Origin: Patescibacteria group bacterium
GTDB taxonomy: Bacteria; Patescibacteriota; Microgenomatia; UBA1406; GWC2-37-13
Direction: 5' to 3'
Assembly (NCBI GenBank): GCA_025057905.1
Contig: JANWUX010000001.1
Span: forward strand, 270,155 to 334,154
DNA: 64,000 nucleotides
The position numbers and the translations under genes were made by a program. This document shows positions 48,528 to 59,245 of the stretch, piece after piece. The notes under the pieces were generated by a model. It saw only the letters and a list, made by a program, of their open reading frames with translations. It was not told the origin of the DNA and ran no database searches. Each line of letters begins with the position of its first letter. The first letter of the stretch is position 1.

Positions 48528-49289
48528 CTATGAGAATTTTACCAAATCTGGCCTTTTTATTAAAGTAATCTCCAGAGATTTTTTCAGACGCCATCTCTCT
48601 ATCTCTCGATGATTTCCTGAGAGGAGAACTTTTGGAACTTTTAGATTTTTGTAGACGCGTGGTCGGGTGTATTGAGGATGCTCAAGTAGTTTTATTTTTT
48701 TTATACTTCTATCTTTCAGTTTTTTCAAGAAATCATTTTCCCCAATAACTTTGATCAAATAGTCGACTTCATATTCAGAGAAGCTTTCTTTATCAACCGC
48801 CTCTTTCTCCAGGACACCGGGGATAAGTCTTGTTACCGAATCAAGTACTGCTAGAGCCACCACCTCTCCGCCAGTCATAATAAAATCACCAAGAGAAATC
48901 TCCTCGTCAACAAACTTTTTCACTCGCTCATCAACTCCTTCATAATGACCACAGATAATCACTAACTGTTTTAGTTTAGAGTATTCAAGAGCTTTTTCTT
49001 GAGAATATATTGATCCTTGAGGAGTAGTAAGAATAACTCTTCTTGTTTTTTTTTCTTGATTGAGATTCAAAGTCATTAATGCTCTATTAATTACATCAAC
49101 TCTCAAAATCATTCCCTTCCCGCCTCCATAAACTCGATCATCTACTGACCCTCGTTTATCATAAGAAAAATTCCTCAGATCTATTAAATTAATTTTTATT
49201 AAATTTTTTTCTGTAGCCTTTTTGATGATTCTTTGAGAGAAAAAAAAGGAAAAAATTTGAGGAAAAAGGCTAAGAATGAAAAAGGTCAT
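48528..49289 (-). CDS. trmD: tRNA (guanine-N1)-methyltransferase
   Basis: LRNFSYDKRGSVDDRVYGGGKGM, CGHYEGVDERV, SLGDFIMTGGEVVALAVLDSVTRLIPGVL. Confidence 0.97.
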   Translation of the reverse strand: MTFFILSLFPQIFSFFFSQRIIKKATEKNLIKINLIDLRNFSYDKRGSVDDRVYGGGKGMILRVDVINRALMTLNLNQEKKTRRVILTTPQGSIYSQEKALEYSKLKQLVIICGHYEGVDERVKKFVDEEISLGDFIMTGGEVVALAVLDSVTRLIPGVLEKEAVDKESFSEYEVDYLIKVIGENDFLKKLKDRSIKKIKLLEHPQYTRPRVYKNLKVPKVLLSGNHREIERWRLKKSLEITLIKRPDLVKFS

Positions 49290-49365
49290 AAGAATGACAA
49301 TAATTTTACTTTTTCATATTTGCTGATATAATTCTATCACTGAAATTTCGATTTTACACATAAAT

Positions 49366-49438
49366 GGGCCCGTAGCTCAACTGGCAGAGCAACAGCCTTT
49401 TAAGCTGTTGGTTCCGAGTTCGAGTCTCGGCGGGCTCA
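49366..49438 (+). tRNA. tRNA-Lys (UUU)
   Basis: Cloverleaf: GGGCCCG acceptor, anticodon loop CTTTTAA, GTTCGAGTC T loop. Confidence 0.94.
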
Positions 49439-49580
49439 CAATAAAAAATCAAAAAAGAAACAGAATTCCTGTTTGCGATGCTTTCGTGAACTGTGCCACA
49501 AGCAATAGTTTAAGAAGAAATTAAATCCTCTCGAAAAAGATACATATGCAAGTTAAAACTACGAAGGTGAAACTAAAGCA

Positions 49581-49724
49581 ATGACTTTAGAAATAGATCT
49601 TGATGAAGGGTTAAAAAATGAAAAAGAAAACTCAATTAATCTAGAATTAATAATTAGAAGAGTTTTATCTGAAGATTTAAAAATATCTAGACAACCACAA
49701 AAAAAGAATAAAAAGAGCGTGTGA
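49581..49724 (+). CDS. Small hypothetical ORF (47 aa)
   Basis: MTLEIDLDEGLKNEKENSINLELIIRRVLSEDLKISRQPQKKNKKSV*. Confidence 0.25.
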   Translation: MTLEIDLDEGLKNEKENSINLELIIRRVLSEDLKISRQPQKKNKKSV

Positions 49725-49766
49725 AAATTTTTCCCCAGTATTACCTCTTAATATAAATTCAAATCT

Positions 49767-50734
49767 CTAAAATAACCCAATATACTTAGATGAGAAATTT
49801 AAATTTTTTTGGACAAAAGTCTCAATGTTTAAGATAAAAAACATCTCTAATAGAATTTTAATCTTTAAATTTTTCCTAGTCTGCCATGCACTCTTTACAA
49901 TACGGCTCTCACCTCTTTTCCGTCTTTCTGAAGCTATTTTCATCCAATCTTCTGGCACTAAAATTCCTTGCTTCATTGAACATCCTGGAGAAAGACAATG
50001 TAGTCCTAAAGTATTGTTTAGTTTGTCAATTCACCTTTGTCTGTAAGGTAGACCTAAAACATGACCCATCTCATGATAAATCAAAGTTTTTAAAGTTTCT
50101 TCTCTTAGATCAGTTTCTACTTGTTCAAATCTATTAAAGGAAATTACCGCTCCAAGATCTCCTTGTGCCAGCCCACTAGAAACCCTGCACCTAATCTGAA
50201 TAAATCTTTATTGGTAAAAATGACAAACCAATGAGGAATTATTAATTGAACTGGGAGAGGATAAAAATAAGATTGCTAAAAAAATCTGTGCAGTTAATTT
50301 TTTGTTCTTTTGGATCAAAGTATCTTTCAAGGAGAAGTGGTAAATTTGGAATTATAGAATTATTTGTCCTTAATAAAAAATCACATTGTTCTCTGTTAAA
50401 AATCATATCTCTTGAATAAAAATTCTCAATTAAATTAGACGTAAAAATGAAACCATTTTTACTTATTTGTCTGAAGAAAATAATTTTTGATGGATCAAAA
50501 CCAAGTTCGTTATATAATTCTCTGAAAGTATTTTCAACAAAAGATACTTGTTTTAGTCCAATTTTTCATCAAAAAAAAAGTAGGCAACACAAACTTGCGT
50601 TCTTCTGGATTTACAATACTGACGTATCTTTCGATATTACCTCAAAGAGAAAGAGATCCTGCAACGAGATGATCAACTTTTTTTCCCACTATCACTGAGA
50701 TTCTTTCATTATAATGTCTTAGAATTTCAGGCAT
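49767..50734 (-). pseudogene. Decayed metzincin-like metalloprotease
   Basis: Minus strand: MPEILRHYNERISVIVG...[TGA]GNIERYVSIVNPEERKF...KTLIYHEMGHVLGLPYRQR[TGA]IDKLNNTLGLHCLSPGCSMKQGILVPEDW; frame changes plus stops. Confidence 0.7.
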
Positions 50735-50925
50735 GTATATTGTAACATAAAATACTATAAGATTAAATAGCTAATAAAACGATAATCTAAATGATTTTCT
50801 CTTCTTATTAAAAAAGTAGATAACTCTTGTCTCATATTAATGAAAAAAATTAACCTAATCTTACCTTTGAATGATTCAAAAAAAATGAGTCTAATCTTGT
50901 CTTAGGTTGAATTTTGAAGAGGAAT

Positions 50926-51459
50926 ATGAAAATTTTTATTGGACTAGGTAATCCTGGAAAAAAATATCAAAAAAATCGACATAACGTTGGTAAGTTGTTC
51001 ATTCATTATTTAATTAATGAATTAACTAATCTCAAAGAAGTAAAATTAAAAAATAATAACAAAATAATTGCAAAAATTTTTTTGACTGATGATTTAATTT
51101 TTGTTAGATCAGAAGAATTTATGAACTTATCTGGAAAATTAGTCAGTCAAGTAATTAACAATTTCAAATTAAGCACTAAAAATCTATACATTGTCCACGA
51201 TGATTTAGATATACCTCTAGGAAAATTTAAATTTCATTTTGCCGAAGGCCCTAAGCTTCACAAAGGAATAAAATCAGTTGAAGAATCATTAAGAACAAAA
51301 GATTTCTGGCGGATAAGAATAGGAATTGACAACAGAAAAAAAGAGGCCTGGATTAAGGGCGAAATTTATGTTTTAGAAAACTTTCTGCCGGAAGAAAAAC
51401 AAGTCCTCCAAAATCAGGTCTTTCCAAAAATCTTTGGAAAAATCAAAAAACAACTATAG
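50926..51459 (+). CDS. pth: Peptidyl-tRNA hydrolase
   Basis: MKIFIGLGNPGKKYQKNRHNVGKLF. Confidence 0.95.
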   Translation: MKIFIGLGNPGKKYQKNRHNVGKLFIHYLINELTNLKEVKLKNNNKIIAKIFLTDDLIFVRSEEFMNLSGKLVSQVINNFKLSTKNLYIVHDDLDIPLGKFKFHFAEGPKLHKGIKSVEESLRTKDFWRIRIGIDNRKKEAWIKGEIYVLENFLPEEKQVLQNQVFPKIFGKIKKQL

Positions 51460-51461
51460 AT

Positions 51462-52151
51462 ATGCTCTATCTAGTCTCCACACCCATAGGCAACCTAAAG
51501 GATATCACTCTTCGAGCTTTGGATGTTCTCAGAAACGTTGATGAGATAATCTGCGAATCTTCCAAAATGGCCTTAAAACTTCTCAATTACTATCAAATAA
51601 AAAAACCCCTAACTCATTTATCGGAAGAAAACCAAGGAGAAAAAACCCGAATAATTTTAAGAAAACTAAAGAAGGGAAAAAAACTCGCTCTGATATCTGA
51701 CGCAGGAACACCGATCCTCTCTGATCCAGGACAGTTTTTAATCAAGATAGCCCTTAAAGAAAACATCAAGATCTCGCCAATTCCTGGGGCATCAGCAGTG
51801 CTATCAGCCCTGATTTGCTCTGGAATGCCAACTCAACCCTTTTTATTTCTAGGTTTTTTACCGAAACGTCGTTCCGAAAAAGAGAAAATATTCAACCAAA
51901 TAAGGAAAATAAAGATCAGTAAAGATTATCCAACTATCGTCTTTTACGAATCAACTAGAAGATTAATTGATACATTAGAAATTGCTATGAGAACCTCAAA
52001 CGATAAAGCAAAAATTTCAATTTGTCGAGAGATGACAAAAATTCATGAAGAGTTTATTCGCGGCTCTGCCGGAGAAATTTTAGAAAAATTAAAAGACAGA
52101 GATAATAAGATTAAAGGAGAAATAACCGTTGTCTTAAAATTCGATGACTAA
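51462..52151 (+). CDS. rsmI: 16S rRNA (cytidine-2'-O)-methyltransferase RsmI
   Basis: [34 protein letters not shown]. Confidence 0.96.
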   Translation: MLYLVSTPIGNLKDITLRALDVLRNVDEIICESSKMALKLLNYYQIKKPLTHLSEENQGEKTRIILRKLKKGKKLALISDAGTPILSDPGQFLIKIALKENIKISPIPGASAVLSALICSGMPTQPFLFLGFLPKRRSEKEKIFNQIRKIKISKDYPTIVFYESTRRLIDTLEIAMRTSNDKAKISICREMTKIHEEFIRGSAGEILEKLKDRDNKIKGEITVVLKFDD

Positions 52152-52416
52152 CTTAAAAACAAATCGATCACATCCGTTAAAGACAAAAGTGATTCTATCA
52201 TTGATCAGATTTTATCAAAATACTAAGATCTTTCATGGAGCGATTCTTTGTCAATTTTTTTTATCAGATAAAATCTGTCGGTTCACGCCATCTTGCTCAG
52301 AATATACCTATCAAGCAGTTGAAAAATACGGAGTCATCAAAGGATTGCTTCTCGGACTCAAAAGAGTCTTGCGTTGTCATCCCTTTAGCCGAGGTGGATT
52401 TGATCCTGTGAAGTAA
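52144..52416 (+). CDS. yidD: Membrane protein insertion efficiency factor YidD
   Basis: [45 protein letters not shown]. Confidence 0.93.
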   Translation: MTNLKTNRSHPLKTKVILSLIRFYQNTKIFHGAILCQFFLSDKICRFTPSCSEYTYQAVEKYGVIKGLLLGLKRVLRCHPFSRGGFDPVK

Positions 52417-52420
52417 TAAA

Positions 52421-52447
52421 TTAGCAAATACTTGACAAGCCTGCTAA
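52421..52447. promoter_or_regulatory. CIRCE-like inverted repeat TTAGCA-N15-TGCTAA
   Basis: Outer arms and 27-nt span match CIRCE geometry (TTAGCACTC-N9-GAGTGCTAA); inner CTC/GAG not conserved. Confidence 0.45.
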
Positions 52448-52460
52448 ATCAGAGTAACAT
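52432..52460 (+). promoter_or_regulatory. clpB promoter TTGACA-17-TAACAT
   Basis: TTGACA 52432-52437, TAACAT 52455-52460; ATG at 52467. Confidence 0.7.
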
Positions 52461-52466
52461 TTATTC

Positions 52467-54599
52467 ATGGATTTCCAATATCAAACTCCAGAGGGCCGAG
52501 AAAACGTCTTAGAAAAATACACTATTAATCTGACCGAAAAAGCCAGAAATGGTCGGCTTGATCCGGTAATAGGTCGAGATGAAGAGATTAGAAGAATTAT
52601 TCAGATCCTTTCACGTCGAACAAAGAACAACCCGATTCTTCTTGGCGATCCTGGAGTCGGAAAGACAGCTATTGTCGAGGGGCTTGCTCAAAGAATTGTT
52701 GACTGCGATGTACCTGATGTTCTAAAAACAAAAGAAATTATCGTTCTTGATCTAGCTGGTCTTATTGCCGGCTCGGCGTTTCGAGGCGAGTTTGAAAACC
52801 GATTGAAAAGATTAACTGATGAGATAAAAAAACACGATAGCAAATACATTCTTTTCATAGATGAGATTCACACGCTCGTCGGAGCCGGAGCAGCAGAAGG
52901 TGCCGTCGATGCTTCAAATATTCTAAAACCAGCCCTGGCTCGAGGCGAGCTTCGAACTATTGGTGCAACAACCGTCAAGGAATATCGTCAGTTTATTGAG
53001 AAAGACGCCGCTTTTGAAAGAAGGTTTCAACCAATTTTGGTTGATGAACCAACACCTGAAGACACCTTGACAATCCTTCGGGGAATCAAGGAAAAATACG
53101 AACTTCATCATGGAATAAAAATTACAGATGATGCTTTAATTTCTGCGGTTAATCTCTCGGTTAGATACATCAATGATAGATTCCTGCCTGACAAGGCGAT
53201 TGATTTAGTGGATGAGGCAGCCGCAGCGGTCAAAATTGAAATTGATTCAATGCCTGCTTTTCTTGATCAGATAAAAAGAAAAAAAATTCAAATTGAGATT
53301 GAGCTTCAAGCTCTAAAAAAGGAAAAAGGCCTAGAAACAAGAAAAAAAACTCTCATGGAGGAGAAAGAAAAACTTGAAAAAGAGTTTGAAGAGCTGAGAA
53401 GAAAATGGGAAGAACAAAAAACCCTTGTCGAAAAAATTCAAAAACTTAAACTCAAACTTGACGGTTTTCGTCTAGAGCTTGAAAAAGCTGAGAGAGAATT
53501 TCTACTTGATCGGGCGGCCGAGTTGAAGTATGGCCAGATTCCTCATATTGAGAGACAGTTGCAAGAAGAAGAAAAAAAATGGCAATCAATCCCGGCCGAA
53601 GAAAAAATTCTCAAAGAAGCCGTCACAGAAGAAGATATAGCTCGAATTGTGGCTCGCTGGACAGGAATTCCCGTCGAAAAACTTCTTAAAAGTGAAATTG
53701 AAAAACTAGTCAATTTAGAGATTGAGCTGAAAAAAAGAGTTGTCGGGCAGGATAGAGCTCTGGAAAAGATTGCTAGAGCAATAAGGCGCTCTCGGGCAGG
53801 GCTTGCAGAAGAAAACCGACCAATTGCTTGCTTTCTTTTCCTTGGTCCAACCGGTGTGGGAAAAACCGAAACCGCCAAAGCTCTTTCTGCAATTCTTTTT
53901 AATGATGAGAAATCGATTATCCGAATTGATATGAGTGAGTACCAGGAAGCTCACACAGTTGCTAGATTGATTGGTGCCCCACCCGGTTATGTGGGCTATG
54001 AAGAAGGAGGCCAACTAACTGAGGCGGTAAGACGAAAGCCTTACTCGATTGTTCTATTTGATGAAGTTGAAAAGGCTCATCCTCAAATTTTCAACATTTT
54101 TCTTCAGATTTTCGATGACGGCCGATTAACCGATGGTAAAGGTAAAACGATTGATTTTAAAAACACAATTATTATTCTGACATCAAATCTTGGTAGCGAA
54201 GTTTTTCTAGAAAACAAATTATCTTCCCAAGAAAAAGAAAAAAAAGTCTTGGAGACAGTTAGAAAATTTTTCAAACCTGAGCTTATTAATCGTCTTGATG
54301 CCATAATAATCTACAATCCCCTGAGTAAAGAAATGATGGGAAAAATCATTGAAATTCAAATTGAAAAATTAAAGCAAAAACTTAAGAAGCAAAAGGTTGA
54401 AATTGAGATTGACGAGAACGTAAAAAAATATCTCCTTGAGGTTGGTTTTGATAGGGTCTATGGCGCTCGACCTCTTACGAGAACGATTAACGAGCTGATT
54501 GTTGATGAGTTGTCTCTCAAACTAATTGAAGGAAAAATCAAGTCAGGAGAAAAAATCAAAGTTGTTATCGAATCCGGAAAATTTAAGTTCATTAACTAG
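52467..54599 (+). CDS. clpB: ClpB-like AAA+ ATPase lacking the Clp N-domain
   Basis: Two AAA modules ([26 protein letters not shown]) with a coiled-coil insertion between them; starts just before D1. Confidence 0.92.
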   Translation: MDFQYQTPEGRENVLEKYTINLTEKARNGRLDPVIGRDEEIRRIIQILSRRTKNNPILLGDPGVGKTAIVEGLAQRIVDCDVPDVLKTKEIIVLDLAGLIAGSAFRGEFENRLKRLTDEIKKHDSKYILFIDEIHTLVGAGAAEGAVDASNILKPALARGELRTIGATTVKEYRQFIEKDAAFERRFQPILVDEPTPEDTLTILRGIKEKYELHHGIKITDDALISAVNLSVRYINDRFLPDKAIDLVDEAAAAVKIEIDSMPAFLDQIKRKKIQIEIELQALKKEKGLETRKKTLMEEKEKLEKEFEELRRKWEEQKTLVEKIQKLKLKLDGFRLELEKAEREFLLDRAAELKYGQIPHIERQLQEEEKKWQSIPAEEKILKEAVTEEDIARIVARWTGIPVEKLLKSEIEKLVNLEIELKKRVVGQDRALEKIARAIRRSRAGLAEENRPIACFLFLGPTGVGKTETAKALSAILFNDEKSIIRIDMSEYQEAHTVARLIGAPPGYVGYEEGGQLTEAVRRKPYSIVLFDEVEKAHPQIFNIFLQIFDDGRLTDGKGKTIDFKNTIIILTSNLGSEVFLENKLSSQEKEKKVLETVRKFFKPELINRLDAIIIYNPLSKEMMGKIIEIQIEKLKQKLKKQKVEIEIDENVKKYLLEVGFDRVYGARPLTRTINELIVDELSLKLIEGKIKSGEKIKVVIESGKFKFIN

Positions 54600-55002
54600 T
54601 CTCCTTCATCAATTCCTCGCAAAGTCGATTAGCAGTCTGATTCATCAAATCCTCAGAATACTTTCTTGGTGGCGGAGCAATTGACAGTTCATCAGAAGTT
54701 CGCGGTAAAACATGGATATGTGCGTGAGCAATCTCTAAACCGTGAGTAAAATAGTTAACAAACTCTGGTTTTAGAACTTTAATCATTGCCTGAGTGATTT
54801 GGTAAACCACCTGCCAATACTTACAAACGGGCTCAACTTCATAAACCCACCGATAATGCTTTTTTGGAATTACAAGAGTATGCCCTAAAACCCGAGGATT
54901 AATATCCAAGAAAGCTAAAAACTTATCATTTTCAAAAACTTTATAACAAGAAAGAGAACCGTTAGCAATCTTGCAGAAAACGCACTGAGTTTGTTTTTTC
55001 AC
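54592..55002 (-). CDS. HIT-family protein
   Basis: CVFCKIANGS..., GHTLVIPKKHY, HGLEIAHAHIHVLPR. Confidence 0.93.
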   Translation of the reverse strand: MKKQTQCVFCKIANGSLSCYKVFENDKFLAFLDINPRVLGHTLVIPKKHYRWVYEVEPVCKYWQVVYQITQAMIKVLKPEFVNYFTHGLEIAHAHIHVLPRTSDELSIAPPPRKYSEDLMNQTANRLCEELMKETS

Positions 55003-55014
55003 TTTTTAGGATTC

Positions 55015-56001
55015 TTAACTGCAAGCTGCGGAAACCTTTTGACAGCGCTCAAAAAAAAGTTTCTGAGCCTCTTTTACATTTTCAGGTTTACCACTCCAGG
55101 CTTTCAAAGCTTCTTGTTGGAGAGCTCTACCATAAGAGAAACTCAATCGCCAAGGAACTTTGTTTTTGTAACGATGATTCATTTCCTTTAAGTAAGTGGT
55201 TGCCTCTTCTGGGCCCAGACCACCAGAGAGAAAAACAATTCCCGGCACTTCAGGAGGGACTGTTTCTCTAAAAACCTTAATAGTTCTGTTCACGATTTCT
55301 TCAATTAATGGCTGATGAGAATTATTCTTTCCTGCTAAAACCATGTTTGGTTTAAGAAGAATTCCAGAAAGATCAACTTTGAACTTTGTTAGCCACTCAA
55401 AGACTGTCTCCAGAACCTCTTCAGTTGCTTTTTCACTAACTTCAATGTTATGATCTCCCTCTAGAACTAAGACTTCCGGTTCGACGATCGGCATCAAACC
55501 AGCTCGTTGAGTCATGAGAGCATACTGAGCCAAACCAATAGCATTTGCGACTAGCACTGTTTTTGAGGGAAAACTTTTTCCGACTTTATACACCGCCCGC
55601 CACTTAGCAAAAACTGCCCCCATAAGTTTGTATTCTTTATATCTTGTCTCAAGCCGATCGAGACCTAGAGTAAAAGTCTCTTCGCCCTCATTGAACTTGT
55701 AAGTTCCCTCATCAGTTTTTATTCCGATGAGAATTCCTTTTACTTTCAAAATATCACTGATCATTTTGCCGTTAGGTAATGGATGACGAAGAGTTTCGTC
55801 GTACAAGATAATACCAGAGATGTAATTTTCAATCCCTTCAGTCTCCACCATAATCTGGCGCCAAAGAGATCGATTTTCCAAAGTTGACTCGACACCAACT
55901 GCGGCTAGGCGCTTCGTCATCGTTTTTAAACTCTCATCGGCCGCTAGTATTCCTTTGTTATCGTCGATAAGTTTTCTGGCAATTTCCTGCAGTTGGTTCA
56001 T
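55015..56001 (-). CDS. Class I fructose-bisphosphate aldolase
   Basis: LQEIARKLIDDNKGILAADES, PNMVLAGK, FLSGG; start MNQLQE preferred. Confidence 0.94.
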   Translation of the reverse strand: MNQLQEIARKLIDDNKGILAADESLKTMTKRLAAVGVESTLENRSLWRQIMVETEGIENYISGIILYDETLRHPLPNGKMISDILKVKGILIGIKTDEGTYKFNEGEETFTLGLDRLETRYKEYKLMGAVFAKWRAVYKVGKSFPSKTVLVANAIGLAQYALMTQRAGLMPIVEPEVLVLEGDHNIEVSEKATEEVLETVFEWLTKFKVDLSGILLKPNMVLAGKNNSHQPLIEEIVNRTIKVFRETVPPEVPGIVFLSGGLGPEEATTYLKEMNHRYKNKVPWRLSFSYGRALQQEALKAWSGKPENVKEAQKLFFERCQKVSAACS

Positions 56002-56046
56002 ATTGAGGTTTGGATATCTTAATAGAAATTTTTTAAGTTTAATAAC

Positions 56047-56064
56047 TTGACAAAACTTTGTCAA
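56047..56064. promoter_or_regulatory. Perfect inverted repeat TTGACAAA-AC-TTTGTCAA between divergent fba and glpX
   Basis: 8-bp arms, 2-nt spacer; each arm carries TTGACA. Confidence 0.6.
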
Positions 56065-56083
56065 TGATGAAAAATATTAGCTC

Positions 56084-57028
56084 GTGGATAGAAATTTAGC
56101 TTTGGAATTTGTCCGAGTAACTGAATCAGCAGCCATTGAGGCGGCTAAATGGATTGGTCTAGGTGACAAAAAAAAAGCTGATGAAGCAGCTGTTAGAGCG
56201 ATGAGAGACAGATTTAATCAGATAAATTTTAAAGGAAGAGTCGTCATCGGCGAGGGAGAGAAAGATGAAGCGCCAATGCTTTATCAAGGAGAGATCGTTG
56301 GTAAAGCTCAAGAGCCTGTGATGGATCTAGCTGTTGATCCCCTTGAATGCACTGAAAGCGTTGCTTGGGGCCGATACAACGCTCTATCTGTCATTGCTGC
56401 AGGAAAAAAAAATTCTCTTCTTAAAGCCCCAGATACTTACATGGAGAAACTCGCTGTTGGCAAGCAAGCAGCAAAAGTAATTGATCTTGAGGAGCCAATG
56501 AAAGAAAATCTCACAAAGATCGCAAAAAAACTCGAAAAAAAAATTAGCGAATTGACAGTGATGATTTTGGATCGAGAACGTCATCAGTCGCTAATAAGAG
56601 AAATCAGATCAATAGGGGCCAGAATTCGATTAATTACTGATGGTGATGTCGCTGCGTGCATCGCCACCTGCCTACCTGACAGTGGTGTCGATGTCTATGC
56701 TGGAATTGGTGGTTCAACTGAGGCAGTCCTAGCTGCCGTGGCGATGAAAATTATGGGTGGAGAGATTCTCTGTCGATTTAAACCAAGAAATGATCAAGAG
56801 GCAAAAAAAATCAAAGAAAGTGGGATTAGTAACCTAAAAAAAATCTTTTCCAGTGAAGAATTAGCAAAAGGAAAAGAACTCTCTTTTACGGCTACCGGGG
56901 TGATCGACGGTCCCCTTCTCGAAGGTGTGAGATTTGAGAAAGATCGAATCGTGACTCACTCCATGGTAATCCGAGGCGTCTCCGGGACAATTAGATACAT
57001 AAAAACTTATCATCATTATTATCAATGA
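56084..57028 (+). CDS. glpX: Class II fructose-1,6-bisphosphatase
   Basis: VTESAAIEAAKWIGLGDKKKADEAAVRAMR, GRVVIGEGEKDEAPML; GTG start. Confidence 0.94.
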   Translation: MDRNLALEFVRVTESAAIEAAKWIGLGDKKKADEAAVRAMRDRFNQINFKGRVVIGEGEKDEAPMLYQGEIVGKAQEPVMDLAVDPLECTESVAWGRYNALSVIAAGKKNSLLKAPDTYMEKLAVGKQAAKVIDLEEPMKENLTKIAKKLEKKISELTVMILDRERHQSLIREIRSIGARIRLITDGDVAACIATCLPDSGVDVYAGIGGSTEAVLAAVAMKIMGGEILCRFKPRNDQEAKKIKESGISNLKKIFSSEELAKGKELSFTATGVIDGPLLEGVRFEKDRIVTHSMVIRGVSGTIRYIKTYHHYYQ

Positions 57029-57043
57029 TTCATTTTCCTTGTG

Positions 57044-58048
57044 ATGCCTAAGATTGGAGTTAACGGCTTTGGACGAATTGGTCGAGCTTTTACCCGAATC
57101 GCCCTCCAGCGAAATCTTGATATTGTCCTAATCAACACAAGAAAAACATCCAATTCGATGATTCGTTATCTGCTTCAGTATGACTCAGTTTACAGACGCT
57201 TCGAGATGGAAGTCAAAGAAGAAAAGGATGGGATTTCTGTCGAAGGAAAGAAAATTTTTACCTCACAATCTCCTGAACCAGAAGGTATTCCATGGGAAAA
57301 TTACGATGTAGAGATTGTCATCGATGCTACTGGCGCTTTTACCACTAAAGCTGATCTCGTTAGACACCTTCGAGGTAAAGTTAAAAAGGTAATTCTAACC
57401 ACACCTGCTAAAGACAAGGAGACTCTCTTTGTTGTTCTTGGCGTTAATGATCAAACTTTTGATTTCAAAAATAACTCAATTATTTCCATGGCTTCCTGCA
57501 CAACAAACTGCGCGGCGCCGATGTTTAAGATCCTTGACGACTATTTTGGAGTTAAGCACGGCTTTCTGACCACAGCTCATGCCGTCACCGCCAGCCAGAG
57601 TATGTTGGATGATGCTAACAAAAAAGCAGATCGGTCGCGAGCCGCCATGATTAATATCATACCCTCAACCACCGGGGCAGCTGAGGGGGTAAGTCGAGTC
57701 ATTCCTTCTCTTAAAAGAAAAGTCGATGGAATATCATTTCGAGTACCGGTACCCACAGGCTCCATCACTGACATTGTAGCTGTTGTAAATAAAAAAACTA
57801 GCTCAGACGAAGTTAATCAACTTTTTCTGGAGGCCTCAAAAAGCTCTCTCAAAGGTATCATTGGTTATGCAGAAGATATTCTTGTCTCTTCCGACATCAT
57901 TGGTTCCTCTTATTCTTGTTTATTCGACCCTCACTACACCAAAGTGATTGATGGAAATTTAATTAAGATTCTAGGCTGGTATGACAACGAGTGGGGTTAC
58001 TCAACAAGACTTGTTGATCTCGTTGAAAAACTTACTGCTTATCTCTGA
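57044..58048 (+). CDS. gap: Glyceraldehyde-3-phosphate dehydrogenase
   Basis: IGVNGFGRIGRAFTRIAL, SMASCTTNCAAP, WYDNEWGYSTRLVDL. Confidence 0.98.
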   Translation: MPKIGVNGFGRIGRAFTRIALQRNLDIVLINTRKTSNSMIRYLLQYDSVYRRFEMEVKEEKDGISVEGKKIFTSQSPEPEGIPWENYDVEIVIDATGAFTTKADLVRHLRGKVKKVILTTPAKDKETLFVVLGVNDQTFDFKNNSIISMASCTTNCAAPMFKILDDYFGVKHGFLTTAHAVTASQSMLDDANKKADRSRAAMINIIPSTTGAAEGVSRVIPSLKRKVDGISFRVPVPTGSITDIVAVVNKKTSSDEVNQLFLEASKSSLKGIIGYAEDILVSSDIIGSSYSCLFDPHYTKVIDGNLIKILGWYDNEWGYSTRLVDLVEKLTAYL

Positions 58049-58063
58049 AAATTTTTCTTGTAG

Positions 58064-59245
58064 ATGAAAAAAGTCATCTTTATCGATGAAACGGAAATAA
58101 AGAACAAAAGAGTTCTTCTGCGAGTTGACTTCAACGTCTCTTTAAATCCAAACTTCACTATTGCCAATGACGAAAGGATTAGACAAACGTTACCGACAAT
58201 CAATTATCTTCTCCCAAAAAATAATCGGCTTATTCTTGTCTCTCATCTTGGTCGACCCAAACAGTATGAAGAAGCTCTCTCACTAAAAATCATTGTTAAT
58301 CAACTAAAAAAATATCTGCCCCAAACAGAAATCTCTCTAGTAAAAACTATCGAAGAGATTCATTTCAAAAACGAACCAATTGTTGTTTTGGAAAATATTC
58401 GTTTTTTTCCTGAAGAAAAAAACTATTCAACTCTTTTTGCAAAGAAACTTGCCTCAGTGGCGGATGTCTATGTTAACGATGCTTTTGGAGTTTGTCATCG
58501 AACCGACACCTCTGTCATTGGCCCACCCCTTTTTCTGCCAGCTTTCGGTGGCTTACTTCTAAAAAAAGAAGTAACAATGCTTGATAAAGTGATAAAAAAC
58601 CCAAGGCGGCCAATGTTAGCAATCATTGGTGGCGCCAAGGTCTCAACAAAAATTGGCCTACTAGAAAAACTTTCTCAACTTGTTGATTATCTAGTAATTG
58701 GCGGGGCGATGGCGAACACTTTCTTAGCAACTAAAAATTTATCAATCGGCAAAAGCGTTTATGAATATGACTTAATAGAGATGGCTCATCGATTCCTATC
58801 TAAAGCAATAACTCAAAAACCATATATCCTTTTACCCAAAGATGTTTTAGTGGCCAAGACAAAAGAAAGTAAAGAAACCCAAACAGTCAAAGTCGACAAG
58901 ATTCCTCCAGATCACTCAATTTTTGATCTTGGTCCAGAAACCCTCGCTGAAATAGGTAATATCATTGCTAAAGCCAGGATGATTGTCTGGAATGGCCCAG
59001 TAGGCTACTTTGAAAATCCAGTTTTTAGAAACGGCACTGATTTCATCTACTACTCAATCACTCAAAATCAGAAAGCAATCTCAATTGTAGGTGGTGGCGA
59101 TACCCTATCGGCAATCTCAAAAAAAGAGTATCTTAATAAGATTACTCATCTGTCAACGGGCGGTGGAGCAATGCTTGAATATATTGAAAAAAGTACTCTC
59201 CCCGGGATTGAAGCCCTAAAAAAATCCATCAATCACTCTCAATAA
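58064..59245 (+). CDS. pgk: Phosphoglycerate kinase
   Basis: KRVLLRVDFNVSL, SHLGRPK, IIGGAKVSTKIGLLEKL, STGGGAMLEYIE. Confidence 0.98.
   Translation: MKKVIFIDETEIKNKRVLLRVDFNVSLNPNFTIANDERIRQTLPTINYLLPKNNRLILVSHLGRPKQYEEALSLKIIVNQLKKYLPQTEISLVKTIEEIHFKNEPIVVLENIRFFPEEKNYSTLFAKKLASVADVYVNDAFGVCHRTDTSVIGPPLFLPAFGGLLLKKEVTMLDKVIKNPRRPMLAIIGGAKVSTKIGLLEKLSQLVDYLVIGGAMANTFLATKNLSIGKSVYEYDLIEMAHRFLSKAITQKPYILLPKDVLVAKTKESKETQTVKVDKIPPDHSIFDLGPETLAEIGNIIAKARMIVWNGPVGYFENPVFRNGTDFIYYSITQNQKAISIVGGGDTLSAISKKEYLNKITHLSTGGGAMLEYIEKSTLPGIEALKKSINHSQ

Noticed and set aside
49440-49740. tRNA-Lys as an integration site of a mobile element
   Set aside because: No integrase and no repeat of the tRNA 3' end seen downstream; only a short weak ORF.
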